In this document: one piece after another, positions 22,761 to 37,299 of the stretch | Layout of the letters: every line of letters begins with the position of its first letter | Position numbering within the stretch: the first letter of the stretch is position 1 | DNA from: Phlebotomus papatasi | Lineage: Eukaryota; Arthropoda; Insecta; Diptera; Psychodidae | Reading direction: 5' to 3' | Assembly: GCF_024763615.1 (NCBI RefSeq) | Contig: NW_026604396.1 | Coordinates: forward strand, 372,001-436,000 | Length of the DNA: 64,000 nucleotides | Translations under genes and position numbers: made by a program | Notes under the pieces: generated by a model | Databases searched by the model: none | What the model was told of the DNA's origin: nothing | The model's input: only the letters and a program-made list of their open reading frames with translations

Positions 22761-25399
22761 TTCAACTAATGATATTAATTGATTGGTAGAATTATTTGAA
22801 GTATTCTAATGTGATTTTCATTGAGAAATTTTAAGAATTGCGGTTTCTAGAGCAGATTTTGGCATTTTTTAAAAATTAAAAAAAACTCCCAAGGGTGGGA
22901 TCATGATGATTTTTGGTGGGAATTTTTCCAAGAAAAAAATTCAACTAATGATATTAATTGATTGGTAGAATTATTTGAAGTATTCTAATGTGATTTTCAT
23001 TGAGAAATTTTAAGAATTGCGGTTTCTAGAGCAGATTTTGGCATTTTTAAAAAATTAAAAAAAACTCCCAAGGGTGGGATCATGATGATTTTTGTGGGAA
23101 TTTTTCCAAGAAAAAAATTCAACTAATGATATTAATTGATTGATAGAATTATTTGAAGTATTCTAATGTGATTTTCATTGAGAAATTTTAAGAATTGCGG
23201 CTTCTAGAGCAGATTTTGGCATTTTTAAAAAATTAAAAAAAGCTCCCAAGGGTGGGATCATGATGATTTTTGGTGGGAATTTTTCCAAGAAAAAAATTCA
23301 ACTAATGATATTAATTGATTGGTAGAATTATTTGAAGTATTCTAATGTGATTTTCATTGAGAAATTTTAAGAATTGCGGTTTCTAGAGCAGATTTTGGCA
23401 TTTTTAAAAAATTAAAAAAAAACTCCCAAGGGTGGGATCATGATGAGTTTTGGTGGGAATTTTTCCAAGAAAAAAATTCAACTAATGATATTAATTGATT
23501 GGTAGAATTATTTGAAGTATTCTAATGTGATTTTCATTGAGAAATTTTAAGAATTGCGGTTTCTAGAGCAGATTTTGGCATTTTTAAAAAATTAAAAAAA
23601 AACTCTCAAGGGTTGGGATCATGATGATTTTTGTGGGAATTTTTCCAAGAAAAAAATTCAACTAATGATATTAATTGATTGGTAGAATTATTTGAAGTAT
23701 TCTAATGTGATTTTCATTGAGAAATTTTAAGAATTGCGGTTTCTAGAGCAGATTTTGGCATTTTTAAAAAATTAAAAAAAACTCCCAAGGGTGGGATCAT
23801 GATGATTTTTGTGGGAATTTTTCCAAGAAAAAAATTCAACTAATGATATTAATTGATTGATAGAATTATTTGAAGTATTCTAATGTGATTTTCATTGAGA
23901 AATTTTAAGAATTGCGGCTTCTAGAGCAGATTTTGGCATTTTTTAAAAATTAAAAAAAGCTCCCAAGGGTGGGATCATGATGATTTTTGGTGGGAATTTT
24001 TCCAAGAAAAAAATTCAACTAATGATATTAATTGATTGGTAGAATTATTTGAAGTATTCTAATGTGATTTTCATTGAGAAATTTTAAGAATTGCGGTTTC
24101 TAGAGCAGATTTTGGCATTTTTAAAAAATTAAAAAAAACTCCCAAGGGTGGGATCATGATGAGTTTTGGTGGGAATTTTTCCAAGAAAAAAATTCAACTA
24201 ATGATATTAATTGATTGGTAGAATTATTTGAAGTATTCTAATGTGATTTTCATTGAGAAATTTTAAGAATTGCGGTTTCTAGAGCAGATTTTGGCATTTT
24301 TAAAAAATTAAAAAAAAACTCCCAAGGGTGGGATCATGATGATTTTTGTGGGAATTTTTCCAAGAAAAAAATTCAACTAATGATATTAATTGATTGATAG
24401 AATTATTTGAAGTATTCTAATGTGATTTTCATTGAGAAATTTTAAGAATTGCGGTTTCTAGAGCAGATTTTGGCATTTTTAAAAAATTAAAAAAAAACTC
24501 CCAAGGGTGGGATCATGATGATTTTTGTGGGAATTTTTCCAAGAAAAAATTCAACTAATGATATTAATTGATTGGTAGAATTATTTGAAGTATTCTAATG
24601 TGATTTTCATTGAGAAATTTTAAGAATTGCGGTTTCTAGAGCAGATTTTGGCATTTTTAAAAAATTAAAAAAAAACTCCCAAGGGTGGGATCATGATGAT
24701 TTTTGGTGGGAATTTTTCCAAGAAAAAAATTCAACTAATGATATTAATTGATTGGTAGAATTATTTGAAGTATTCTAATGTGATTTTCATTGAGAAATTT
24801 TAAGAATTGCGGCTTCTAGAGCAGATTTTGGCATTTTTAAAAAATTAAAAAAAAACTCCCAAGGGTGGGATCATGATGATTTTTGGTGGGAATTTTTCCA
24901 AGAAAAAAATTCAACTAATGATATTAATTGATTGGTAGAATTATTTGAAGTATTCTAATGTGATTTTCATTGAGAAATTTTAAGAATTGCGGTTTCTAGA
25001 GCAGATTTTGGCATTTTTAAAAAATTAAAAAAAAACTCCCAAGGTGGGATCATGATGAGTTTTGGTGGGAATTTTTCCAAGAAAAAAATTCAACTAATGA
25101 TATTAATTGATTGGTAGAATTATTTGAAGTATTCTAATGTGATTTTCATTGAGAAATTTTAAGAATTGCGGCTTCTAGAGCAGATTTTGGCATTTTTAAA
25201 AAATTAAAAAAAAAACTCCCAAGGGTGGGATCATGATGATTTTTGGTGGGAATTTTTCCAAGAAAAAAATTCAACTAATGATATTAATTGATTGGTAGAA
25301 TTATTTGAAGTATTCTAATGTGATTTTCATTGAGAAATTTTAAGAATTGCGGTTTCTAGAGCAGATTTTGGCATTTTTAAAAAATTAAAAAAAAAACTC

Positions 25400-26700
25400 C
25401 CAAGGGTGGGATCATGATGATTTTTGTGGGAATTTTTCCAAGAAAATAATTCAACTAATGATATTAATTGATTGGTAGAATTATTTGAAGTATTCTAATG
25501 TGATTTTCATTGAGAAATTTTAAGAATCGCGGTTTCTAGAGCAGATTTTGGCATTTTTAAAAAATTAGAAAAAAACTCCCAAGGGTGGGATCATGATGAT
25601 TTTTGGTGGGAATTTTTCCAAGAAAAAAATTCAACTAATGATATTAATTGATTGGTAGAATTATTTGAAGTATTCTAATGTGATTTTCATTGAGAAATTT
25701 TAAGAATCGCGGCTTCTAGAGCAGATTTTGATGTGATTTTCATTGAGAAATTTTAAGAATCGCGGCTTCTTTTTGAGAAAAATTAAAAAAAACTCCCAAG
25801 GGTGGGATCATGATGATTTTTGGTGGGAATTTTTCCAAGAAAAAAATTCAACTAATGATATTAATTGATTGGTAGAATTATTTGAAGTATTCTAATGTGA
25901 TTTTCATTGAGAAATTTTAAGAATTGCGGTTTTTAGAGCAGATTTTGGCATTTTTAAAAAATTAAAAAAAAACTCCCAAGAGTGGGATCATGATGAGTTT
26001 TGGTGGGAATTTTTCCAAGAAAAAAATTCAACTAATGATATTAATTGATTGGTAGAATTATTTGAAGTATTCTAATGTGATTTTTATTGAGAAATTTTAA
26101 GAATTGCGGTTTCTAGAGCAGATTTTGGCATTTTTAAAAAATTAAAAAAAAAACTCCCAAGGGTGGGATCATGATGATTTTTGGTGGGAATTTTTCCAAG
26201 AAAAAAATTCAACTAATGATATTAATTGATTGGTAGAATTATTTGAAGTATTCTAATGTGATTTTCATTGAGAAATTTTAAGAATTGCGGTTTCTAGAGC
26301 AGATTTTGTCATTTTCAAAAAATTAAAAAAAAAACTCCGAAGGGTGGGATCATGATGATTTTTGGTGGGAATTTTTCCACGAAAAAAATTCAACTAATGA
26401 TATTAATTGATTGGTAGAATTATTTGAAGTATTCTAATGTGATTTTCATTGAGAAATTTTAAGAATTGCGGTTTCTAGAGCAGATTTTGGCATTTTTAAA
26501 AAATTAAAAAAAAACTCCGAAGGGTGGGATCATGATGATTTTTGGTGGGAATTTTTCCAAGAAAAAAATTCAACTAATGATATTAATTGATTGGTAGAAT
26601 TATTTGAAGTATTCTAATGTGATTTTCATTGAGAAATTTTAAGAATTGCGGCTTCTAGAGCAGATTTTGGCATTTTTTAAAAATTAAAAAAAACTCCCAA
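25400..26700 (+). repeat. Further copy of the segment-A block (offset ~17.64 kb)
   Basis: The linked variants TTAGAAAAAA, AATCGCGGCTTC and TTGTCATTTTC follow in the same order as at 7.9-8.9 kb; TTAG is at 25565 versus 7923 (17642 bp, about 98 monomers). The same set recurs near 29733, 38217, 39835, 40192 and 62001, so this block has at least seven marked copies in the window. Confidence 0.75.
25678..25800 (+). repeat. Rearranged monomer with 40-bp duplication and deletion
   Basis: The 40-bp segment at 25678-25717 is repeated at 25731-25770, then the unit jumps into TTTTGAGAAAAATT, losing part of the TCTAGAGCAG-to-T-run region. The homologous units at 8.05 and 29.87 kb are regular, so the change is private to this copy. 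Confidence 0.85.
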
Positions 26701-29700
26701 GGGTGGGATCATGATGATTTTTGGTGGGAATTTTTCCAAGAAAAAAATTCAACTAATGATATTAATTGATTGGTAGAATTATTTGAAGTATTCTAATGTG
26801 ATTTTCATTGAGAAATTTTAAGAATTGCGGTTTCTAGAGCAGATTTTGGCATATTTAAAAAAATAAAAAAAACTCCCTAGTGTGGGATCATGATGATTTT
26901 TGTGGGAATTTTTCCAAGAAAAAAATTCAACTAATGGTATTAATTGATTGGTAGAATTATTTGAAGTATTCTAATGTGATTTTCATTGAGAAATTTTAAG
27001 AATTGCGGTTTCTAGAGCAGATTTTGGCATTTTTAAAAAATTAAAAAAAAACTCCCAAGGGTGGGATCATGATGATTTTTGTGGGAATTTTTCCAAGAAA
27101 AAAAATTCAACTAATGATATTAATTGATTGGTAGAATTATTTGAAGTATTCTAATGTGATTTTCATTGAGAAATTTTAAGAATTGCGGTTTCTAGAGCAG
27201 ATTTTGGCATTTTTTAAAAATTAAAAAAAACTCCCAAGGGTGGGATCATGATGATTTTTGGTGGGAATTTTTCCAAGAAAAAAATTCAACTAATGATATT
27301 AATTGATTGGTAGAATTATTTGAAGTATTCTAATGTGATTTTCATTGAGAAATTTTAAGAATTGCGGTTTCTAGAGCAGATTTTGGCATTTTTAAAAAAT
27401 TAAAAAAAAACTCCCAAGGGTGGGATCATGATGATTTTTGGTGGGAATTTTTCCAAGAAAAAAAATTCAACTAATGATATTAATTGATTGGTAGAATTAT
27501 TTGAAGTATTCTAATGTGATTTTCATTGAGAAATTTTAAGAATTGCGGTTTCTAGAGCAGATTTTGGCATTTTTTAAAAATTAAAAAAAACTCCCAAGGG
27601 TGGGATCATGATGATTTTTGGTGGGAATTTTTCCAAGAAAAAAATTCAACTAATGATATTAATTGATTGGTAGAATTATTTGAAGTATTCTAATGTGATT
27701 TTCATTGAGAAATTTTAAGAATTGCGGTTTCTAGAGCAGATTTTGGCATTTTTAAAAAATTAAAAAAAAACTCCCAAGGGTGGGATCATGATGATTTTTG
27801 TGGGAATTTTTCCAAGAAAAAAATTCAACTAATGATATTAATTGATTGATAGAATTATTTAAAGTATTCTAATGTGATTTTCATTGAGAAATTTTAAGAA
27901 TTGCGGCTTCTAGAGCAGATTTTGGCATTTTTTAAAAATTAAAAAAAGCTCCCAAGGGTGGGATCATGATGATTTTTGGTGGGAATTTTTCCAAGAAAAA
28001 AATTCAACTAATGATATTAATTGATTGGTAGAATTATTTGAAGTATTCTAATGTGATTTTCATTGAGAAATTTTAAGAATTGCGGTTTCTAGAGCAGATT
28101 TTGGCATTTTTTAAAAATTAAAAAAAAAATCCCAAGGGTGGGATCATGATGAGTTTTGGTGGGAATTTTTCCAAGAAAAAAATTCAACTAATGATATTAA
28201 TTGATTGGTAGAATTATTTGAAGTATTCTAATGTGATTTTCATTGAGAAATTTTAAGAATTGCGGTTTCTAGAGCAGATTTTGGCATTTTTAAAAAATTA
28301 AAAAAAAACTCTCAAGGGTGGGATCATGATGATTTTTGTGGGAATTTTTCCAAGAAAAAAATTCAACTAATGATATTAATTGATTGATAGAATTATTTGA
28401 AGTATTCTAATGTGATTTTCATTGAGAAATTTTAAGAATTGCGGTTTCTAGAGCAGATTTTGGCATTTTTAAAAAATTAAAAAAAAACTCCCAAGGGTGG
28501 GATCATGATGATTTTTGTGGGAATTTTTCCAAGAAAATAATTTAACTAATGATATTAATTGATTGGTAGAATTATTTGAAGTATTCTAATGTGATTTTCA
28601 TTGAGAAATTTTAAGAATTGCGGTTTCTAGAGCAGATTTTGGCATTTTTAAAAAATTAAAAAAAAACTCCCAAGGGTGGGATCATGATGATTTTTGGTGG
28701 GAATTTTTCCAAGAAAAAAATTCAACTAATGATATTAATTGATTGGTAGAATTATTTGAAGTATTCTAATGTGATTTTCATTGAGAAATTTTAAGAATTG
28801 CGGTTTCTAGAGCAGATTTTGGCATTTTTAAAAAATAAAAAAAAAAAACTCCCAAGGGTGGGATCATGATGATTTTTGGTGGGAATTTTTCCAAGAAAAA
28901 AATTCAACTAATGATATTAATTGATCGGTAGAATTATTTGAAGTATTCTAATGTGATTTTCATTGAGAAATTTTAAGAATTGCGGCTTCTAGAGCAGATT
29001 TTGGCATTTTTAAAAAATTAAAAAAAAACTCCCAAGGGTGGGATCATGATGATTTTTGGTGGGAATTTTTCCAAGAAAAAAATTCAACTAATGATATTAT
29101 TTGATTGGTAGAATTATTTGAAGTATTCTAATGTGATTTTCATTGAGAAATTTTAAGAATTGCGGTTTTTAGAGCAGATTTTGGCATTTTTAAAAAATTA
29201 AAAAAAAACTCCCAAGAGTGGGATCATGATGAGTTTTGGTGGGAATTTTTCCAAGAAAAAAAATCAACTAATGATATTAATTGATTGGTAGAATTATTTG
29301 AAGTATTCTAATGTGATTTTCATTGAGAAATTTTAAGAATCGCGGCTTCTAGAGCAGATTTTGGGACTTTTTAAAAATTAAAAAAAACTCCCAAGGGTGG
29401 GATCATGATGATTTTTGGTGGGAATTTTTCCAAGAAAAAAATTCAACTAATGATATTAATTGATTGGTAGAATTATTTGATGTATTCTAATGTGATTTTC
29501 ATTGAGAAATTTTAAGAATTGCGGTTTTTAGAGCAGATTTTGGCATTTTTAAAAAATTAAAAAACTCCCAAGGGTGGGATCATGATGATTTTTGTGGGAA
29601 TTTTTCCAAGAAAATAATTCAACTAATGATATTAATTAATTGGTAGAATTATTTGAAGTATTCTAATGTAATTTTCATTGAGAAATTTTAAGAATCGCGG

Positions 29701-30799
29701 TTTCTAGAGCAGATTTTGGCATTTTTAAAAAATTAGAAAAAAACTCCCAAGGGTGGGATCATGATGATTTTTGGTGGGAATTTTTCCAAGAAAAAAATTC
29801 AACTAATGATATTAATTGATTGGTAGAATTATTTGAAGTATTCTAATGTGATTTTCATTGAGAAATTTTAAGAATCGCGGCTTCTAGAGCAGATTTTGAG
29901 ACTTTTTAAAAATTAAAAAAAACTCCCAAGGGTGGGATCATGATGATTTTTGGTGGGAATTTTTCCAAGAAAAAAATTCAACTAATGATATTAATTGATT
30001 GGTAGAATTATTTGAAGTATTCTAATGTGATTTTCATTGAGAAATTTTAAGAATTGCGGTTTTTAGAGCAGATTTTGGCATTTTTAAAAAATTAAAAAAA
30101 AAACTCCCAAGAGTGGGATCATGATGAGTTTTGGTGGGAATTTTTCCAAGAAAAAAATTCAACTAATGATATTAATTGATTGGTAGAATTATTTGAAGTA
30201 TTCTAATGTGATTTTTATTGAGAAATTTTAAGAATTGCGGTTTCTAGAGCAGATTTTGGCATTTTTAAAAAATTAAAAAAAAAACTCCCAAGGGTGGGAT
30301 CATGATGATTTTTGGTGGGAATTTTTCCAAGAAAAAAATTCAACTAATGATATTAATTGATTGGTAGAATTATTTGAAGTATTCTAATGTGATTTTCATT
30401 GAGAAATTTTAAGAATTGCGGTTTCTAGAGCAGATTTTGTCATTTTCAAAAAATTAAAAAAAAACTCCGAAGGGTGGGATCATGATGATTTTTGGTGGGA
30501 ATTTTTCCACGAAAAAAATTCAACTAATGATATTAATTGATTGGTAGAATTATTTGAAGTATTCTAATGTGATTTTCATTGAGAAATTTTAAGAATTGCG
30601 GTTTCTAGAGCAGATTTTGGCATTTTTAAAAAATTAAAAAAAAACTCCGAAGGGTGGGATCATGATGATTTTTGGTGGGAATTTTTCCAAGAAAAAAATT
30701 CAACTAATGATATTAATTGATTGGTAGAATTATTTGAAGTATTCTAATGTGATTTTCATTGAGAAATTTTAAGAATTGCGGCTTCTAGAGCAGATTTTG

Positions 30800-33700
30800 G
30801 CATTTTTTAAAAATTAAAAAAAACTCCCAAGGGTGGGATCATGATGATTTTTGGTGGGAATTTTTCCAAGAAAAAAATTCAACTAATGATATTAATTGAT
30901 TGGTAGAATTATTTGAAGTATTCTAATGTGATTTTCATTGAGAAATTTTAAGAATTGCGGTTTCTAGAGCAGATTTTGTCATTTTCAAAAAATTAAAAAA
31001 AAACTCCCAACGGTGGGATCATGATGATTTTTGGTGGGAATTTTTCCAAGAAAAAAATTCAACTAATGATATTAATTGATTGGTAGAATTATTTGAAGTA
31101 TTCTAATGTGATTTTCATTGAGAAATTTTAAGAATTGCGGTTTCTAGAGCAGATCTTGGCATTTTTAAAAAATTAAAAAAAAAACTCCCAAGGGTGGGGT
31201 CATGATGATTTTTGGTGGGAATTTTTCCAAGAAAAAAATTCAACTAATGATATTAATTGATTGGTAGAATTATTTGAAGTATTCTAATGTGATTTTCATT
31301 GAGAAATTTTAAGAATTGCGGCTTCTAGAGCAGATTTTGGCATTTTTTAAAAATTAAAAAAAACTCCCAAGGGTGGGATCATGATGATTTTTGTGGGAAT
31401 TTTTCCAAGAAAAAAATTCAACTAATGATATTAATTGATTGGTAGAATTATTTGAAGTATTCTAATGTGATTTTCATTGAGAAATTTTAAGAATTGCGGC
31501 TTCTAGAGCAGATTTTGGCATTTTTAAAAAATTAAAAAAAAACTCCCAAGGGTGGGGTCATGATGATTTTTGGTGGGAATTTTTCCAAGAAAATAATTCA
31601 ACTAATGATACTAATTGATTGGTAGAATTATTTGAAGTATTCTAATGTGATTTTCATTGAGAAATTTTAAGAATTGCGCTTTTTAGAGCAGATTTTGGCA
31701 TTTTTAAAAAATTAAAAAAAACTCCCAAGGGTGGGATCATGATGATTTTTGGTGGGAATTTTTCCAAGAAACAAATTCAACTAATGATATTAATTGATTG
31801 ATAGAATTATTTGAAGTATTCTAATGTGATTTTCATTGAGAAATTTTAAGAATCGCGGCTTCTAGAGCAGATTTTGGCATTTTTAAAAAATTAAAAAAAA
31901 CTCCCAAGGGTGGGGTCATGATGATTTTTGGTGGGAATTTTTCCAAGAAAATAATTCAACTAATGATACTAATTGATTGGTAGAATTATTTGAAGTATTC
32001 TAATGTGATTTTCATTCAGAAATTTTAAGAATTGCGGTTTCTAGAGCAGATTTTGGCATTTTTAAAAGATTAAAAAAAACTCCCAAGGGTGGGATCATGA
32101 TGAGTTTTGGTGGGAATTTTTCCAAGAAAATAATTCAACTAATGATATTAATTGATTGGTAGAATTATTTGAAGTATTCTAATGTGATTTTCATTGAGAA
32201 ATTTTAAGAATTGCGGTTTTTAGAGCAGATTTTGGCATTTTTAAAAAAGTGAAAAAAAAACTCCCAAGAGTGGGATCATGATGATTTTTGTGGGAATTTT
32301 TCCAAGAAAAAAATTCAACTAATGATATTAATTGATTGGTAGAATTATTTGAAGTATTCTAATGTGATTTTCATTGAGAAATTTTAAGAATCGCGGCTTC
32401 TAGAGCAGATTTTGGCATTTTTAAAAAATTAAAAAAAAACTCCCAAGGGTGGGATCATGATGATTTTTGGTGGGAATTTTTCCAAGAAAAAAATTCAACT
32501 AATGATATTAATTGATTGATAGAATTATTTGAAGTATTCTAATGTGATTTTCATTGAGAAATTTTAAGAATTGCGGCTTCAAGAGCAGATTTTGGCATTT
32601 TTAAAAAATTAAAAAAAAAACTCCCAAGGGTGGGATCATGATGATTTTTGGTGGGAATTTTTCCAAGAAAAAAATTCAACTAATGATATTAATTGATTGG
32701 TAGAATTATTTGAAGTATTCTAATGTGATTTTCATTGAGAAATTTTAAGAATTGCGGTTTTTAGAGCAGATTTTGGCATTTTTAAAAAATTAAAAAACTC
32801 CCAAGGGTGGGATCATGATGATTTTTGTGGGAATTTTTCCAAGAAAAAAATTCAACTAATGATATTAATTGATTGGTAGAATTATTTGAAGTATTCTAAT
32901 GTGATTTTCATTGAGAAATTTTAAGAATTGCGGTTTCTAGAGCAGATTTTGGCATTTTTAAAAAATTAAAAAAAAAACTCCCAAGGGTGGGATCATGATG
33001 ATTTTTGGTGGGAATTTTTCCGAGAAAAAAATTCAACTAATGATATTAATTGATTGGTAGAATTATTTAAAGTATTCTAATGTGATTTTCATTGAGAAAT
33101 TTTAAGAATTGCGGTTTCTAGAGCAGATCTTGGCATTTTTAAAAAATTAAAAAAAAAACTCCCAAGGGTGGGGTCATGATGATTTTTGGTGGGAATTTTT
33201 CCAAGAAAAAAATTCAACTAATGATATTAATTGATTGGTAGAATTATTTGAAGTATTCTAATGTGATTTTCATTGAGAAATTTTAAGAATTGCGGCTTCT
33301 AGAGCAGATTTTGGCATTTTTTAAAAATTAAAAAAAACTCCCAAGGGTGGGATCATGATGATTTTTGTGGGAATTTTACCAAGAAAAATATTCAACTAAT
33401 GATATTAATTGATTGATAGAATTATTTGAAGTATTCTAATGTGATTTTCATTGAGAAATTTTAAGAATTGCGGCTTCTAGAGCAGATTTTGGCATTTTTT
33501 AAAAATTAAAAAAAAACTCCCAAGGGTGGGATCATGATGATTTTTGTGGGAATTTTTCCAAGAAAAAAATTCAACTAATGATATTAATTGATTGGTAGAA
33601 TTATTTGAAGTATTCTAATGTGATTTTCATTGAGAAATTTTAAGAATTGCGGTTTCTAGAGCAGATTTTGGCATTTTTAAAAAATTAAAAAAAAAACTCC

Positions 33701-34000
33701 CAAGGGTGGGATCATGATGATTTTTGGTGGGAATTTTTCCAAGAAACAAATTCAACTAATGATATTAATTGATTGATAGAATTATTTGAAGTATTCTAAT
33801 GTGATTTTCATTGAGAAATTTTAAGAATTGCGGCTTCTAGAGCAGATTTTGGCATTTTTAAAAAATTAAAAAAAAACTCCCAAGGGTGGGATCATGATGA
33901 TTTTTGGTGGGAATTTTTCCAAGAAAAAAATTCAACTAATGATATTAATTGATTGGTAGAATTATTTGAAGTATTCTAATGTGATTTTCATTGAGAAATT
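30800..34000 (+). repeat. Array segment B, copied 10.82 kb downstream
   Basis: The rare variants CTAATGATACT (31608 and 42428) and TAAAAAAGTGAAA (32241 and 43061) both give an offset of exactly 10820 bp, about 60 monomers. TTCCGAGAAAA (near 33019 and 43842) and AAAATATTCAAC (near 33386 and 44208) follow in the same order at about the same distance. A segment of several kb is therefore duplicated, matching about 41.6-44.9 kb. Confidence 0.8.
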
Positions 34001-35623
34001 TTAAGAATTGCGGTTTCTAGAGCAGATTTTGGCATTTTCTAAAAATTAAAAAAAACTCCCAAGGGTGGGATCATGATGATTTTTGGTGGGAATTTTTCCA
34101 AGAAAAAAATTCAACTAATGATATTAATTGATTGGTAGAATTATTTGAAGTATTCTAATGTGATTTTCATTGAGAAATTTTAAGAATTGCGGTTTCTAGA
34201 GCAGATTTTGTCATTTTCAAAAAATTAAAAAAAAAACTCCCAAGGGTGGGATCATGATGATTTTTGGTGGGAATTTTTCCAAGAAAAAAATTCAACTAAT
34301 GATATTAATTGATTGGTAGAATTATTTGAAGTATTCTAATGTGATTTTCATTGAGAAATTTTAAGAATTGCGGTTTCTAGAGCAGATTTTGGCATTTTTA
34401 AAAAATTAAAAAAAAACTCCCAAGGGTGGGATCATGATGATTTTTGTGGGAATTTTTCCAAGAAAAAAATTCAACTAATGATATTAATTGATTGATAGAA
34501 TTATTTGAAGTATTCTAATGTGATTTTCATTGAGAAATTTTAAGAATTGCGGCTTCTAGAGCAGATTTTGGCATTTTTAAAAAATAAAAAAAAAACTCCC
34601 AAGGGTGGGATCATGATGATTTTTGGTGGGAATTTTTCCAAGAAAAAAAATTCAACTAATGATATTAATTGATTGGTAGAATTATTTGAAGTATTCTAAT
34701 GTGATTTTCATTGAGAAATTTTAAGAATTGCGGTTTCTAGAGCAGATTTTGGCATATTTAAAAAAATAAAAAAAAACTCCCTAGTGTGGGTTCATGATGA
34801 TTTTTGTGGGAATTTTTCCAAGAAAAAAATTCAACTAATGGTATTAATTGATTGGTAGAATTATTTGAAGTATTCTAATGTGATTTTCATTGAGAAATTT
34901 TAAGAAGTGCGGTTTCTAGAGCAGATTTTGGCATTTTTAAATAATTAAAAAAAACTCCCAAGGGTGGGATCATGATGATTTTTGTGGGAATTTTTCCAAG
35001 AAAAAAAATTCAACTAATGATATTAATTGATTGGTAGAATTATTTGAAGTATTCTAATGTGATTTTCATTGAGAAATTTTAAGAATTGCGGTTTCTAGAG
35101 CAGATTTTGGCATTTTTTAAAAATTAAAAAAAAACTCCCAAGGGTGGGATCATGATGATTTTTGGTGGGAATTTTTCCAAGAAAAAAATTCAACTAATGA
35201 TATTAATTGATTGGTAGAATTATTTGAAGTATTCTAATGTGATTTTCATTCAGAAATTTTAAGAATTGCGGTTTCTAGAGCAGATTTTGGCATTTTTAAA
35301 AAATTAAAAAAAAACTCCCAAGGGTGGGATCATGATGATTTTTGGTGGGAATTTTTCCAAGAAAAAAAATTCAACTAATGATATTAATTGATTGGTAGAA
35401 TTATTTGAAGTATTCTAATGTGATTTTCATTGAGAAATTTTAAGAATTGCGGTTTCTAGAGCAGATTTTGGCATTTTTTAAAAAATTAAAAAAAAACTCC
35501 CAAGGGTGGGATCATGATGATTTTTGGTGGGAATTTTTCCAAGAAAAAAATTCAACTAATGATATTAATTGATTGGTAGAATTATTTGAAGTATTCTAAT
35601 GTGATTTTCATTGAGAAATTTTA

Positions 35624-35647
35624 TGATTTTTGGTGGGAATTTTTCCA
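35624..35647 (+). repeat. 24-bp insertion of monomer-start sequence
   Basis: Within an otherwise normal unit, 24 bp identical to the T-tract/GGTGGG/TTTTTCCA start of the monomer is inserted between TTTTA and AGAATTGCG. GCGATCTTTC replaces GCGGTTTC just after it. This looks like a template switch between neighbouring positions. Confidence 0.8.
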
Positions 35648-37299
35648 AGAATTGCGATCTTTCTAGAGCAGATTTTGGCATTTTTAAAAAATTAAAAAAA
35701 AACTCCCAAGGGTGGGATCATGATGATTTTTGTGGGAATTTTTCCAAGAAAAAAATTCAACTAATGATATTAATTGATTGGTAGAATTATTTGAAGTATT
35801 CTAATGTGATTTTCATTGAGAAATTTTAAGAATTGCGGTTTCTAGAGCAGATTTTGGCATTTTTAAAAAATTAAAAAAAAACTCCCAAGGGTGGGATCAT
35901 GATGATTTTTGTGGGAATTTTTCCAAGAAAAAAATTCAACTAATGATATTAATTGATTGATAGAATTATTTGAAGTATTCTAATGTGATTTTCATTGAGA
36001 AATTTTAAGAATTGCGGCTTCTAGAGCAGATTTTGGCATTTTTTAAAAATTAAAAAAAAAACTCCCAAGGGTGGGATCATGATGATTTTTGGTGGGAATT
36101 TTTCCAAGAAAAAAATTCAACTAATGATATTAATTGATTGGTAGAATTATTTGAAGTATTCTAATGTGATTTTCATTGAGAAATTTTAAGAATTGCGGCT
36201 TCTAGAGCAGATTTTGGCATTTTTAAAAAATTAAAAAAAAAAAACTCCCAAGGGTGGGATCATGATGATTTTTGGTGGGAATTTTTCCAAGAAAAAAATT
36301 CAACTAATGATATTAATTGATTGGTAGAATTATTTGAAGTATTCTAATGTGATTTTCATTGAGAAATTTTAAGAATTGCGGTTTCTAGAGCAGATTTTGG
36401 CATTTTTAAAAAATTAAAAAAAAACTCCCAAGGGTGGGATCATGATGATTTTTGGTGGGAATTTTTCCAAGAAAAAAATTCAACTAATGATATTAATTGA
36501 TTGGTAGAATTATTTGAAGTATTCTAATGTGATTTTCATTGAGAAATTTTAAGAATTGCGGTTTCTAGAGCAGATTTTGGCATTTTTAAAAAATTAAAAA
36601 AAAAACTCCCAAGGGTGGGATCATGATGATTTTTGTGGGAATTTTTCCAAGAAAATAATTTAACTAATGATATTAATTGATTGGTAGAATTATTTGAAGT
36701 ATTCTAATGTGATTTTCATTGAGAAATTTTAAGAATTGCGGTTTCTAGAGCAGATTTTGGCATTTTTAAAAAATTAAAAAAAAACTCCCAAGGGTGGGAT
36801 CATGATGATTTTTGGTGGGAATTTTTCCAAGAAAAAAATTCAACTAATGATATTAATTGATTGGTAGAATTATTTGAAGTATTCTAATGTGATTTTCATT
36901 GAGAAATTTTAAGAATTGCGGTTTCTAGAGCAGATTTTGGCATTTTTAAAAAATTAAAAAAAAAACTCCCAAGGGTGGGATCATGATGATTTTTGGTGGG
37001 AATTTTTCCAAGAAAAAAATTCAACTAATGATATTAATTGATTGGTAGAATTATTTGAAGTATTCTAATGTGATTTTCATTGAGAAATTTTAAGAATTGC
37101 GGCTTCTAGAGCAGATTTTGGCATTTTTAAAAAATTAAAAAAAAACTCCCAAGGGTGGGATCATGATGATTTTTGGTGGGAATTTTTCCAAGAAAAAAAT
37201 TCAACTAATGATATTAATTGATTGGTAGAATTATTTGAAGTATTCTAATGTGATTTTCATTGAGAAATTTTAAGAATTGCGGTTTTTAGAGCAGATTTT

